Shown here one piece after another: positions 47,890 through 61,130 of a stretch of 64,000 nucleotides of DNA (the first letter of the stretch is position 1; each line of letters opens with the position of its first letter). The stretch is from contig NC_012877.2 of assembly GCF_000003195.3 (NCBI RefSeq), positions 29,754,444 to 29,818,443 of the forward strand. The letters are read 5' to 3'. Both the position numbers and the translations under genes were made by a program. The stretch is from Sorghum bicolor (taxonomy: Eukaryota; Streptophyta; Magnoliopsida; Poales; Poaceae). The notes under the pieces are model-generated. The model was not told the DNA's origin and ran no database searches. It worked only from the letters and a program-made list of their open reading frames with translations.

Positions 47890-48749
47890 CCTCCACGCAG
47901 TGCGTCACTCCCGCGACTTCTCCAAAATTCCCACCGGTGCAATATAAAATATGCACTTAATTTTCTCAAAAGCGCCGAATCTCGCCTCGCAAGCTCGGCG
48001 GGAGGGAGAGAGGAACCCAAACCCCTCCCAACCCTAGGAACTCCACCTCCTTTGTTAATGTGCCAACACCACCAAGTGTACACCTCCATGTGCAAGTGTG
48101 TTAGCATTTTCACAAACATTTTCCCAAAGGAGTTAGCCTCTCAACTTGCCACGCCACTCGATCCTAACACGTATGCAAAGTTAGATCGCTCAAGTGGCAC
48201 TAGATGACCGATATGAAAACAAGTTTGCCCCTCTTGATAGTACGGCCATCTATCCTAAATCCGGTCATAAACTTCTCTACACACCAATGACCGGTGAAAT
48301 GGAAAAGCCCTAGGTTATACCTTTGCCTTGCGCTTTCCATTCCATCTCCTCCAATGTTGATGCAACACATGCACCAACCAATCACCAAATGATATGAACC
48401 ACTTCATATCATCACGTGACCGTATTGGTCCATCGATCTTGACCTCACTTGCTCTTCACCGTTGCCTCAGTCCATCGGTGCCAAGTCTTGCTCAAGCTTC
48501 ACCGTCACACATGGTCCCTCGCTTCAAAGCCTCCGACTTGCCCTTCACTCTTGCAACCGGTCCATTGAGCCAAGCCTCATCTTGATCTTCTCCACCTTGG
48601 TCACATGACTCCATATCATGTCTCATATGCAATGAGCTCCTCCATCATCATTTCATCACCTGTGGACTAATCTCCTATGTATCTCACATAAACACTATTA
48701 GTTCACCTAAGTTGTCACTCAATTACCAAAACCAAACAAGGACCTTTCA

Positions 48750-49830
48750 AGCACCCTATGGTACTTCTAGGTGAAGAGGCTCAAGTGAAAGCTTGGTTTG
48801 GTTTGTTTCGAGATATTGCTAATCTTAAGGCAAGATAGGTGCATGGTTTGCGTGGAACATATCATATGCTCGAAAATCAATTTGGACACCCGATCGAACT
48901 CCTAGATGATTTGTGTCATATAGAATCTTGCTTCGGTCCATTTGGAGATAGTGTTAGTTTTGATGTAAGATAGGTGCACAATTTGAAAGTAATGCACCAT
49001 AATCTAAGAAACCATTTTGGACGCACCCGATGGTACTCCTTGGTGAAGAGGCTCAAGTGGACGCTTGGTTCGGTCTGTTTGGAGATAGTTCTAATCTTGA
49101 TGCAAGAGAGGTGCACGGTTTGCATGGAACGTACCATATGCTTAGAAATCAATTTGGACACACCAGATGGAACTGCTATAAGCACTTGATGGAACTACTA
49201 GATGAAGTGTGTCATATGGAATCTTGCTTCGGTCTAGTTGGAGATAGTATTTGTTTTGGTGCAAGATAGGTGCATGATTTGCGCCTAGTGCACCATAGGC
49301 TTAGAAACCATTGTGGAAGTTCCCGATGGTACTCCTAGGTGAAGAGGCTCAAATGAAAGCTCCATTCGGTCTGTTTGGAGATAATGCTAATCTTGATGCA
49401 AGATAGGTGTATGGTTTGCATGGAATGTACCATAATCTCGAAAATCAATTTGGATGCACCCAATAGAACTCCTAGATGATGTGTGTCATATGGAACCTTG
49501 CATCGGTCTGTTTGGAGACAGTGTTTGTTTAGGTGCAAGATTGGTGCACGGTTTGCGCATAATGTACCATAGGCTCAGAACCATTGTGGAAGCAACCGAT
49601 GATACTCCTAGGTGAGGAGGCTCAAATGGAAGCTTGGTTCGATTTGTTTGGAGATAGTGCTAATCATGATGCAAGATAGGTGCACGGTTTGCATGGAACG
49701 TACCATAAGCTCAGAAATCCATTTGGACACACCCAATAGAACTATTAGATGACATGTGTCATACGGAATCTCCCTTCAGTCCATTTGGAGACAAATAGTT
49801 TTGGTGCAAGATAGGTACACGGTTTGCGCC
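48750..49830. repeat. Satellite array, block 3
   Basis: Same satellite and orientation, directly after the AGCAC duplication of the outer element. It ends at the GCGCC target of the solo LTR. Confidence 0.95.
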
Positions 49831-52800
49831 TGAAAGGATCAAGATGCCCAAGTGGGGGGTGAATTGGGCTTCTCTAAAAATTTAAGCAACCTATAAGCTC
49901 CAATTCAACCCCTTGTGCCTAGTGTGACCTAGAGAGCTACCGGATAAAAGTTTTGCAACCTAGTTCCAATCCTATTCTAGCATGGCAATTCTAAGAATGT
50001 AAAAGCACAAAGTAAATGCTAGAAAGTAAAGGAGTAGTGGAAGAAAGTGCTCGGGGATGTTTTGCCGAGGTATTGGAGAGTCGCCACTCTCCACTAGTCC
50101 TCGTTGGAGCACCCGCGCAAGGGTCTTGCTCCCCCTTGGTCCGCGCAAGGACCAAGTGCTCTCTACGGGCGGATTCTTCGACACTCCGTCGCGGTGAATC
50201 GCCCAAAACCGCTCACAAGCTTGACACGAGCCACCCACAAGAACTCCGGGCGGTCTTCGTGCCTCCAATCACCACTGAACCGTCTAGGTGATGGCGATCA
50301 CCAAGAGTAACAAGCAAAGAACTCTCACTTGACCCAAACAAGGCTCTAGAGAGTGGTGGATGCACACTTGACTCTTGGAACTCACTAGAGAAGGATTCTC
50401 TCAAGAAATCACTCAAATCTCAATCCTCTCTAGGCTCTTGCTACTCTCTTGCTCCACAACAAGTTTCTCTGATGTTCAAATGGGCAAGAGACCTCTCATG
50501 GACGAGGTGGAGTATAAATACTACCCACGAAGTCCAAAGGTCGGCCAACCGTTTTCCACTGAAAACGGGGTCACCGGACGCACATTATGTTGCACCGGAC
50601 GCACTGCACCGAGCGTCTGGTGCTCCATAATGGCTAACTGTACTTGCTTCTGACAGGTCACCGGACGCTAAGTCTCAGCGTCTGGTGCACCGTCCGGTGC
50701 ACCGAGGAAACTTACATGCTCCTTGCGTAAGGGACCGGACGCTACCCGGTGCGTCCGGTGCTCGGGGAAGGTTTACAACCTCCCTAGGTATGAGACCGGA
50801 CGCTGCCCGGTGAGTCCGGTGCCAGCGTCCGGTGCTTAACCCTAAGCACGGCACTGTTCCAACGGCTAAGGACCTCACCAGACGCACTCACAGAGCGTCC
50901 GGTGCAGCGTCCGATGCCCCCTTAGGCACCCTAACTTCGTCGAAACGCGATCGCTCCAAAACGAAGTTGGTTCCTCTCGATCTAAGGACTATCTCTGAGC
51001 TGCCTAGTGCTCGGTTTACCAAGTGTGCACCACACCTAAACCTAAAGCCTTGCCTAAGTCAAGCTACTAGATCAAAGCCCCTCTTAATAGTACGGTCAAA
51101 GGAAAACAAAGTCCTAAACTACTCTAAGTGCCCTTCTTCACCATATGACACTTGGACCTAGTCTAGTCTTGATGATGTCCATCCATCCTTTGAAAACCGA
51201 AACGATTTCCACTATTAAGTAGGCATGTACGTCCCTGTCCATCGAGTACCAAATTACCATGACCTTACCTATGACTTTGCCTCTGCAAAACACACGTTAG
51301 TCATAGTAATTAACAATGTCATTAATCACCGAAATCACTAGGGGCCTAGATGCTCTTTCAGCGCCTAATGCATCATAGGCTAAGAAACCATTTTGGATGC
51401 ACCCAATGATAGTACTAGGTAAAGGGTCTCAAGTGGAAGCTCAGTTTCGTTTGTTTGGAGATAGTGCTAATCTTGATGCAAGATAGCATGAATTGCATGG
51501 AATATACCATATGCTTAGAAATCTATTTGGAAGCACCCAATGGAACTCCTAGATGATGTGTGTCCTATAGAATCTCACTTCGATCTCTTTGGAGATAGTG
51601 CTAGTTTTGGTGCAAGATAGGTACATTTTGGACGCACGCGATGGTACTCCTAGGTAAAGGGGCTCAAGTGGACGCTCGGTTTGGAGATAGTGCTAATCTT
51701 GATGCAATGTAGGTGCACGGTTTGTATGGAACGTACCATATGTACGGAAGTCAATTTGGACGCACCCAATGGTTCTTCTAAATGGCGTGTGTCATATGGA
51801 ATCTTGCTTTGGTCTGTTTGGAGATAGTGTGAGTTTCATTGCAAGATAGGTGCACGGTTTGCAACTAATGCACCATTGGATCAGAAACCATTGTCCAAGC
51901 ACCCAATGGTACTCCTAGGTGAAGAGGCTCAAGTGAAAGCTCGGTGTGGTCTGTTTGAAGATAGTGCTAATCTTGAAGCAAGTTAGATGCACGGTTTACA
52001 TGGAACATACCATCTGCTCAGAAATCAATTTGGATGCACCCAATAGAACTCCTAGATGATGTGTGTCATATGGAATCTCGCTCTAATACATTTGTAGACA
52101 GTGTTAGTTTCGATGCAAGATAGGTGCACGGTTTTGAGCCTAATGCACCATGGGCTCAAAAACCATTGTGGAAGCACCCAATGATAATCCTTGCTGAAGA
52201 TAGTGCTAATCTTGATGCAAGATAGGTGCATGGTTTGCATGGAATCTACCAAATGATCATAAATTAATTTAGACGCACCTAATAGAACTCTTAGATGACG
52301 TATGTCATATGGAATCTCACTTCGATCTGTTTGGAGATAGTGTTAGTTTTGGTGCAAGATAGGTGCATGGTTTGCGCATAATGCACTAGAGGCTAAGAAA
52401 CCATTTAGGACACACACGATGGTGCTCCTAGGTAAAGGGGCTCAAGTGGAAGATCGGTTTGGAGATAGTGCTAATCTTGATGCGAGATAGGTGCACCGTT
52501 TGCATGGAACATACCATATGCTCGGAAATCAATTTCGATGCACTCGATAGGACTCCTAGATAATTTGTGTCATATGGATTCTCACTTTGGTCTATTTGGA
52601 GACAGTGTTAGTTTCTGTGCAAGATAGCTGCACGTTTTGCGCCTAATGCACCATAGGCTAAGAACCATTTTGGACACACCTAATGGTACTCCTACGTAAA
52701 GGGGCTCAAGTGAAAGCTTGGTTTGATCTATTTTGAGATAGTGCTAATCTTGATGCAAGATAGGTGCAGGTTTGCATGGAACGTAACATATGCTCAAAAA

Positions 52801-53067
52801 TCAATTTGGATGCACCCGATGGAACTCCTAGATGACGTGTGTCATATGGAATCTCATTTCAATCCACTTATAGATAGTGTTAGTTTTATGCAAGATAGGT
52901 GCACGGTTTGCGCCTAATACACCATAGGCTCAGAAACCGTTGTGGAAGCACCCGATGGTACTCCTAGGTGAAGAGGCTCAAGTGAAAATGCTCGGTCCGG
53001 TCTGTTTGGAGATAGTGCTAATCTTGGTAAAAGATAGTTGCATGGATTGCATGGAACATACCATATG
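48869..53067. repeat. Left copy of a 2664-bp satellite duplication
   Basis: Starts in CTCGAAAATCAATTTGGAC and runs, through the solo LTR, to 53067. The distance to the second copy is 4199 bp; subtracting the 1530-bp solo LTR and one 5-bp target duplication leaves 2664. Confidence 0.9.
49831..51360 (-). mobile_element. Solo LTR, same family as the element at 61131
   Basis: 1530 bp, from TGAAAGGATC to GATGCTCTTTCA, flanked by GCGCC (49826-49830 and 51361-51365). It aligns in reverse to the 5' LTR at 61131-62676. No internal sequence or primer site follows, so it is a solo LTR left by LTR-LTR recombination. It carries a minus-strand TATTTATA (50513-50520) and a CACCGGACGC cluster (50572-50904). 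Frames of 70-100 codons inside are shared with the other LTR only by descent. Confidence 0.95.
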
Positions 53068-56000
53068 CTCGAAAATCAATTTGGACACCCGATCGAACTC
53101 CTAGATGATTTGTGTCATATGGAATCTTGCTTCGGTCCATTTGGAGATAGTGTCAGTTTTGATGTAAGATAGGTGCACAATTTGCAAGTAATGCACCATA
53201 ATCTAAGAAACCATTTTGGACGCACCCGATGGTACTCCTTGGTGAAGAGGCTCAAGTGGAAGCTTGGTTCGGTCTGTTTGGAGATAGTTCTAATCTTGAT
53301 GCAAGACAGGTGCACGGTTTGCATGGAACGTACCATATGCTTAGAAATCAATTTGGACACACCAGATGGGACTGCTATAAGCACTTGATGGAACTACTAG
53401 ATGAAGTGTGTCATATGGAATCTCGCTTCGGTCTAGTTGGAGATAGTATTTGTTTTGGTGCAAGATAGGTGCATGATTTGCGCCTAGTGCACCATAGGCT
53501 TAGAAACCATTGTGGAAGTTCCCGATGGTACTCCTAGGTGAAGAGGCTCATATGAAAGCTCCATTCGGTCTGTTTGGAGATAATGCTAATCTTGATGCAA
53601 GATAGGTGTATGGTTTGCATGGAATGTACCATATTCTCGAAAATCAATTTGGATGCACCCAATAGAACTCCTAGATGATGTGTGTCATATGGAACCTTGC
53701 ATCGGTCTGTTTGGAGACAGTGTTAGTTTAGGTGCAAGATTGGTGCACGGATTGCGCATAATGCACCATAGGCTCATAACCATTGTGGAAGCATCCGATG
53801 ATACTCCTAGGTGAGGAGGCTCAAATGGAAGCTTGGTTCGATCTCTTTGGAGATAGTGTTAATCATGATGCAAGATAGGTGCACGGTTTGTATGGAACGT
53901 ACCATAAGCTCAGAAATCCATTTGGACACACCCAATAGAACTATTAGATGACATGTGTCATACGGAATCTCCCTTCAGTCCATTTGGAGACAAATAGTTT
54001 TGGTGCAAGATAGGTACACGGTTTGCGCCTAATGCATCATAGGCTAAGAAACCATTTTGGATGCACCCAATGATAGTCCTAGGTAAAGGGTCTCAAGTGG
54101 AAGCTCAGGTTGGTTTGTTTGGAGATAGTGCTAATCTTGATGCAAGATAGCACGAATTGCATGGAATGTGCCATATGCTTAGAAATCTATTTGGAAGCAC
54201 CCAATGGAACTCCTAGATGATGTGTGTCATATAGAATCTCACTTCGATCTCTTTGGAGATAGTGCTAGTTTTGGTGCAAGATAGGTACATTTTGGACGCA
54301 CGCGATGGTACTCCTAGGTAAAGGGGCTCAAGTGGACGCTCGGTTTGGAGATAGTGCTAATCTTGATGCAATGTAGGTGCACGGTTTGCATGGAACGTAC
54401 CGTATGCTCGGAAGTCAATTTGGACGCACCCAATGGTTCTTCTAAATGGCGTGTGTCATATGGAATCTTGCTTTGGTCTGTTTGGAGATAGTGTGAGTTT
54501 CATTGCAAGATAGGTGCATGGTTTGCAACTAATGCACCATTGGATCAGAAACCATTGTCCAAGCACCCAATGGTACTCCTAGGTGAAGAGGCTCAAGTGA
54601 AAGCTCGGTTTGGTCTGTTTGAAGATAGTGCTAATCTTGAAGCAAGTTAGATGCACGGTTTACATGGAACATACCATCTGCTCAGAAATCAATTTGGATG
54701 CACCCAATAGAACTCCTAGATGATGTGTGTCATATGGAATCTCGCTCTAATACATTTGTAGACAGTGTTAGTTTCGATGCAAGATAGGTGCACGGTTTTG
54801 AGCCTAATGCACCATAGGCTCAAAAACCATTGTGGAAGCGCCCAATGATAATCCTTGTTGAAGATAGTGCTAATCTTGATGCAAGATAGGTGCATGGTTT
54901 GCATGGAATCTACCATATGCTCATAAATTAATTTAGACGCACCTAATAGAACTCTTAGATGACGTATGTCATATGGAATCTCACTTCAATCTGTTTGGAG
55001 ATAGTGTTAGTTTTGGTGCAAGATAGGTGCATGGTTTGCGCATAATGCACTAGAGGCTAAGAAACCATTTAGGACGCACACGATGGTGCTCCTAGGTAAA
55101 GGGGCTCAAGTGGAAGCTCGGTTTGGAGATAGTGCTAATCTTGATGCGAGATAGGTGCACGGTTTGTATGGAACATACAATATGCTCGGAAATCAATTTC
55201 GATGCACCCGATAGGACTCCTAGATAATTTGTGTCATATGGATTCTCACTTTGGTCTATTTGGAGACAGTGTTAGTTTCTGTGCAAGATAGCTGCACATT
55301 TTGCGCCTAATGCACCATAGGCTAAGAACCATTTTGGACACACCTAATGGTACTCCTAGGTAAAGGGGCTCAAGTGAAAGCTTGGTTTGATCTATTTTGA
55401 GATAGTGCTAATCTTGATGCAAGATAGGTGCAGGTTTGCATGGAACGTAACATATGCTCAAAAATCAATTTGGATGCACCCGATGGAACTCCTAGATGAC
55501 GTGTGTCATATGGAATCTCATTTCAATCCACTTAGAGATAGTGTTAGTTTTATGCAAGATAGGTGCACGGTTTGCGCCTAATACACCATAGCCTCAGAAA
55601 CCGTTGTGGAAGCACCCGATGGTACTCCTAGGTGAAGAGGCTCAAGTGAAAATGCTCGGTCCGGTCTGTTTGGAGATAGTGCTAATCTTGGTAAAAGATA
55701 GTTGCATGGTTTGCATGGAACATACCATATGCTCGAAAATCAATTTGGACGCACCCGACGGAATTCCTAGATGACATGTGTCATATGTAATCTCGCTTCG
55801 GTCCATTTGGAGACAATGTTAGTTTCAGTGCAGGATAGGTGCACGGTTTGTGCCTAATGCACCATAGGCTCATAAACTATTGTCGAAGCACAAAATGATA
55901 CTCCTAGATGAAGAGGCTCAAATGGAAGCTCAGTTTGGTCTGTTTGGAGATAGTGCTAATCTTGATGCACAATAGGTGCACGGTTTGTGTGGAACATACC

Positions 56001-59000
56001 ATGTGCTCAGAAATCAAATTTGACACACCTGATAGAACTCCCAGATGATGTGTGTTGCATGGAATCTAACTTTGGTTCATTTGGACATAGTGTTAGTTTC
56101 GGTGCAAGATAGGTGCAAAGTTTGCGCCTAATTCACCATAGTCTAAGAAAATATTTTGGACGCACCTGATGGAACTCCTAGGTGAAGAGGCACAAGTGGT
56201 AGCTCGGTTTGGTCTATTTGGAGATAGTGCTACTCTCAGTGCAGGATAGGAGCACAGTTTGCATGGACATAGAATATTCTCGGAAATCAATTTGGACGCA
56301 CCCGACGGAACTCGTAGATGACGTGTGTCATATGGAATTTTGCTTCGGTCTGTTTAGAGATCGTGTTAGTTTCTATGCAAGATAGGTGCATGGTTTGCGC
56401 CTAATGCACCATAGGCTCAGAACCTTTTTGGACACACCTAATGGTACTCCTAGGTAAAGGGGCTCAAGTAGAAGCTTGGTTTGATCTGTTTTGAGATAAT
56501 GCTAATCTTGTTGCAAGATAGGTGCACGGTTTGCATAAAACATAACATATGCTCAGAAATCAATTTGGACGCACCTAATGGTGCTCCTAGATGATGTGTG
56601 TCATATGGAATCTCATTTCAATCCACTTAGAGATAGTGTTAGTTTCGGTGCAAGATAGGTGCACGGTTTGCACCTAATGCACTATAGGCATAGAAAACGA
56701 TGTGGAAGCACCCAATGGTACTCCTGGGTGAAGAGGCTCAAGTGAAAGCTCGGTCTGGTCTGTTTGGAGATAGTGCTAATATTCATGTAAGATAGGTGCG
56801 CGGTTTGCATGAAACGTACCATATGCTTGAAAATCAATTTGGATGCACCCGATGGAACTCCAAGATGATGTGTGTCATATGGACTCTCGCTTTGGTCCCT
56901 TTGGAGATAGTGTTAGTTTTGGTGCAAGATAGGTGCACGGTTTGCACCATAGTCTAAGAAACCATTTTGGACACACTCGATAGTACTCCTAGGTGAAGAG
57001 GCTCAAGTGGAAGCTCGGTTTGGTCTATTTGGAGATAGTGCTAATCTTGATGCAAGATTGGTGCACAGTTTGTGTGGAACATACCATATGCTCAGAAATC
57101 AATTTGGACACACCTGATAGAACTCCCAAATGATGTGTGTCATATGGAATCACTTCGGTTCATTTGGACATAGTGTTAGTTTTGGTGCAATATAGGTGCA
57201 CGTTTTGCGCCTAATTCACCATAATCTAAGAAACCATTTTGGATACACTTGATGGTAATCCTAGGTGAAGAGGCTCAAGTGGAAGCACAGTTTGGTCTAT
57301 TTGGAGATAGTGCTAACCTTGATGTAAGATAGGAGCACGCTTTGCATGGACATAGAATATGCTCGGAAATCAATTTAGACGCACCTCATGGAACTTATGG
57401 ATGACGTGTGTCATATGGAATCTTGCTTCGGTCTATTTGGAGACAATGTTAGTTTCTGTGCAAGATAGGTGCACGGTTTGTGCCTAGTGCACTATAGGCT
57501 AAGAACCATTTTGGACACACCTAATGATACGCCTAGGTAAAGGGGCTCAAGTGGAAGCTTGGTTTGATCTGTTTTGAGATAGTGCTAATCTCTATGCAAG
57601 ATAGGTGCAGGTTTGCATGGAACGTAACATATGCTCAAAAATCAATTTGGACGCACCCAATGGAACTCCTAGATGACGTGTGTCATATGGAATATCATTT
57701 CAATCCACTTAGAGATAGTGTTAGTTTCGGTGCAAGATAGGTGCACGGTTTGCATGAAACGTACCATATGCTCGAAAATCAATTTGGATGCACCTGATGG
57801 AACTACTAGATGATGTGTGTCATATGGAATCTTGCTTTGGTCCCTTTGGAAATATTGTTAGTTTTCGTCCAATATAGGTGAACGGTTTAAATCTAATGCA
57901 CCATAGTCTAAGAAACCATTTTGGACACACTCGATGGTACTCCTAGGTGAAGAGGCTCAAGTGGAAGCTCGGTTTGGTCTATTTGGTGACAGTGCTAATG
58001 TTGATGCAAGATTGGTGCACGGTTTACGTGGAACATACCATATGCTCATATGCTTAGAAATAAATTTGGACACACCTGATAGAACTCCAAGATGATGTGT
58101 GTCACATGGAATCACTTCGGTTCATTTGGACATAGTGTTAGTTTTGGTGCAAGATAGGTGCACAGTTTTCGCCTAATTCACCATAGTCTAAGAAACCATT
58201 TTGGATGCACTTGATGGTAATCCTAGGTGAAGAGGCTTAAGTGGAAGCACAGTTTGGTCTATTTGGAGATAGTGTTAATCTTGATGCAAGATAGGAGCAC
58301 GGTTTGCATGGACATAGAATATGCTCGGAAATCAATTTAGACGCACCCGATGGAACATGTAGATGACGTGTGTCATATGGAATCTCACTTCGGTCTCTTG
58401 GGAGACAATGTTAGTTTATGTGCAAGATAGGTGCACGGTTTGCACCTAGTGCACCATAGGCTAAGAACCATTTTGGACGCACCTGATGGTACTCCTAGGT
58501 GAAGAGGCTCAAATGGAAGCTCGGTTTGGTCTATTTGGAGATAGTGGTAATCTTGATGCAAGATACGAGCACGGTTTGCATAGTCATAGAACATTTCTGG
58601 AAATCAATTTGGACGCACCCGATGGAACTAGTAGATGATGTGTGTCATATGGAATCTCGCTTTGGCCTGTTTTGAGACAGTATTAGTTTCTGTGCAAGAT
58701 AGGTGAATGGTTTGCGCCTAATGCACCATAGGCTAAGAACCTTTTTGGACACACCTAATGGTACTCCTAGGTAAAGGGGCTCAAGTGGAAGCTTGGTTTG
58801 ATCTGTTTTGAGATAGTGCTAATCTTGATGCAAGATAGGTGCACGGTTTGCATGGAATGTAACATATGCTTAGAAATCAATTTTGACGCACCTAATGGAA
58901 CTCCTAGATGACGTGTGTCATATGGAATCTCATTTCAGTCCACTTAGAGATAGTGTTTGTTTTGGTGCAAGATAGGTGCACGGTTTGCACCTAATGCACC

Positions 59001-61130
59001 ATAGGCTCAAAAAACCGTTGTGGAAGCTCCCGATGGTACTTCTTGGTGAAGAGGCTCAAGTGAAAGCTCGGTTCGGTCTGTTTGGAGATAGTGCTAATAT
59101 TCATGCAAGATAGGTGCATGGTTTGCATGGAACGTACCATATACTCGAAAATCAATTTGGATGCACCCGATAGAACTCCTAGATGATGTGTGTCATATGG
59201 AATCTCACTTTGGTCCCTTTGTATATTGTGTTAGTTTCGATGCAACATAGGTGCATGGTTTGCACCTAATGCACCATAGTCTAAGAAACCATTTTTGATG
59301 CACTCAATAGTACTCCTAGGTGAAGAGGCTCAAATGGAAGCTCGGTTTTGTCTATTTGGAGACAATGCAAATCTTGATACAAGATAGTTGCACGGTGACA
59401 TGTGTCATATGTAATCTCCTAGATGAAACATACCATATGCTAGGAAATCAATTTGGACGCACCCGATGGAACTCCTAGATGACATGTGTCATATGTAATC
59501 TCGCTTCGGTCCATTTGGAGACAATGTTAGTTTCGGTAGAAGATAGGTGCACAGTTTACGCCTAATGCACCATAATCTCATAAATTATTGTGGAAGCACC
59601 GAATGATACTCCTAGGTGGAGAGGCTCAAGTGCAAGCTTGGTTCGGTGTGTTTTGAGATTGTGCTAATCTTGATGCAAGATAGGTGCACGGTTTGTATGG
59701 AAACTACCATAGGCTTGGAAATCAATTTAGATGCACCCAATGAAACTCTTAGATAATTTGTGTCATATGGAGTCTCGCTTTGGTCTATTTAGAGACAATG
59801 TTAGTTTTGGTGTAATAAAGGTGCACTGCACGGTTTGCACCAAATATACCATAGGCTCCAAAATCATTTTGGACACACCTGAGGGTACTCCTAGGTGAAG
59901 AGGCTCAAGTGGAAGCTTAGTTTGGTCTGTTTGGAGATAGTGCTAATCTTGATGTAAAATAGGTGCACGGTTTGCATGGTACGTACCATTTACTTAGAAA
60001 TCAATTTGGACGCACCCGATAGAACTCCTTGATGACATGTGTCATATGGAATCTCCCTTCGGTCCATTTGGAGACAGTGTTAGTTTTGGTGCAAGATAGG
60101 TGTACGGTTTGTGCCTAATGCACCATAGGCTAAGAAACCATTTTGGACGCACCCGATGGTACTCCAAGGAGAATAGGCTCAAATGGAAGCTCGGTATGGT
60201 CTGTTTGGAGATAGTGCTAATCTTGATGCAAGATAGGAGCACGGTTTGCGTGGAACATAGGCTAAGAAACTGTTTTGGACGCATGCGATGGTACTCCTTG
60301 GTGAAGAGGCTCATGTGGAATCTTGGTTCTGTCTGTTTGGAGATAGTTCTAACCTTGATCCAAGATAGGTGCACGGTTTGCATGGAACATACCATATGCT
60401 CAGAAATCAATTTGGACACACCCGATGGAACTGTAGATGCACCCGATGGAACTACTAGATGAAGTGTATCATATGGAATCTCGCTTCGGTCCAGTTGGAG
60501 ATAGTATTAGTTTCGGAGCAAGATAGTTGTATGGTTTGTGCCCAGTGCACCATAGGCTCAGAAACCGTTGTGGAAGTTCCTGATGGTAGTCCTAGGTGAA
60601 GAGGCTCAAGTGAAAGCTCGGTTCACTCTGTTTGGAGATAGTGCAAATCTTGATGCAAGATAGGTTTACGGTTTGCATGGAACGTACCATATTCTCGGAA
60701 ATCAATTTGGACGCACCCGATAGAACTCCTAGATCATGTGTGTCATATGGAATCTTGCTTCAATATGTTTGGAGACAGTGTTAGTTTAGGTGCAAGATTG
60801 GTGCATGGTTTGCGCATAATGCACCATAGGCTCGGAAACCATTATGGAAGCACCCGATGATAATCCTAGGTGAAGAGGCTCAAGTGGAAGGTCGGTTCGA
60901 TCTGTTTGGAGATAGTGCTAATATTGACGCAAGATAGGTTTACGGTTTGCATGGAACATACCATATTCTTAGAAATCAATTTGGACGCACCCGATAGAAC
61001 TCCTAGATCATGTGTGTCATATGGAATCTTGCTTCAATCTGTTTGGAGACAGTGTTAGTTTAGGTGCAAGATTGGTGCATGGTTTGTGCACCATAGGCTC
61101 GGATACCATTATGGAATCTTGGTTCTGTCT
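51361..61130. repeat. Satellite array, block 4
   Basis: About 9.8 kb of the same satellite. It contains the right copy of the 2664-bp duplication, a middle part (55.7-60.2 kb) with many TTTTGGACACACCTAATGG-type monomers, and at 60.25-61.1 kb monomers of the block 1 higher-order repeat. Disturbed monomers occur at 59397 and 60258. Confidence 0.95.
53068..55731. repeat. Right copy of the 2664-bp satellite duplication
   Basis: Every landmark of 51366-53067 recurs 2664 bp downstream (for example 52052 and 54716; 52723 and 55387). Landmarks of 48869-49830 recur 4199 bp downstream. The join at 53068 lies in CTCGAAAATCAATTTGGA, which is also the sequence at the left start and at 55732. Confidence 0.92.

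Larger units (their letters stand above)
28542..48749 (-). mobile_element. Ty1/copia-type element without pol (outer, nested host)
   Basis: Bounded by TGAAGGGTC and ACCTTTCA, with target duplication AGCAC (28537-28541 and 48750-48754). The primer site lies on the minus strand at 46213-46224, so the right LTR (46227-48749, 2523 bp) is the 5' LTR. The left LTR is split by the inner element (28542-29503 and 39087-40624, about 2500 bp together). The internal part is about 5.6 kb. It holds a gag-like region but nothing resembling protease, integrase, RT or RNase H. This fits a non-autonomous gag-carrying LTR element dependent on a partner. Long LTRs, an initiator-Met primer site and a CT-rich (minus-strand purine) tract are typical of the SIRE/Maximus group. 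Confidence 0.9.
46227..48749 (-). mobile_element. Outer element 5' LTR
   Basis: 2523 bp, uninterrupted, TGAAGGGTC to ACCTTTCA. U3 is on the right. It contains the minus-strand TATA at 47324-47331 and the CACCGGACGC cluster at 47404-47889. Confidence 0.93.

Noticed and set aside
49972..50268. A 98-codon frame shared by the solo LTR and the LTR at 62239-62529
   Set aside because: Both copies are the same LTR family, so conservation is explained by descent. No start context or domain is visible, and the opposite strand also has shared frames.
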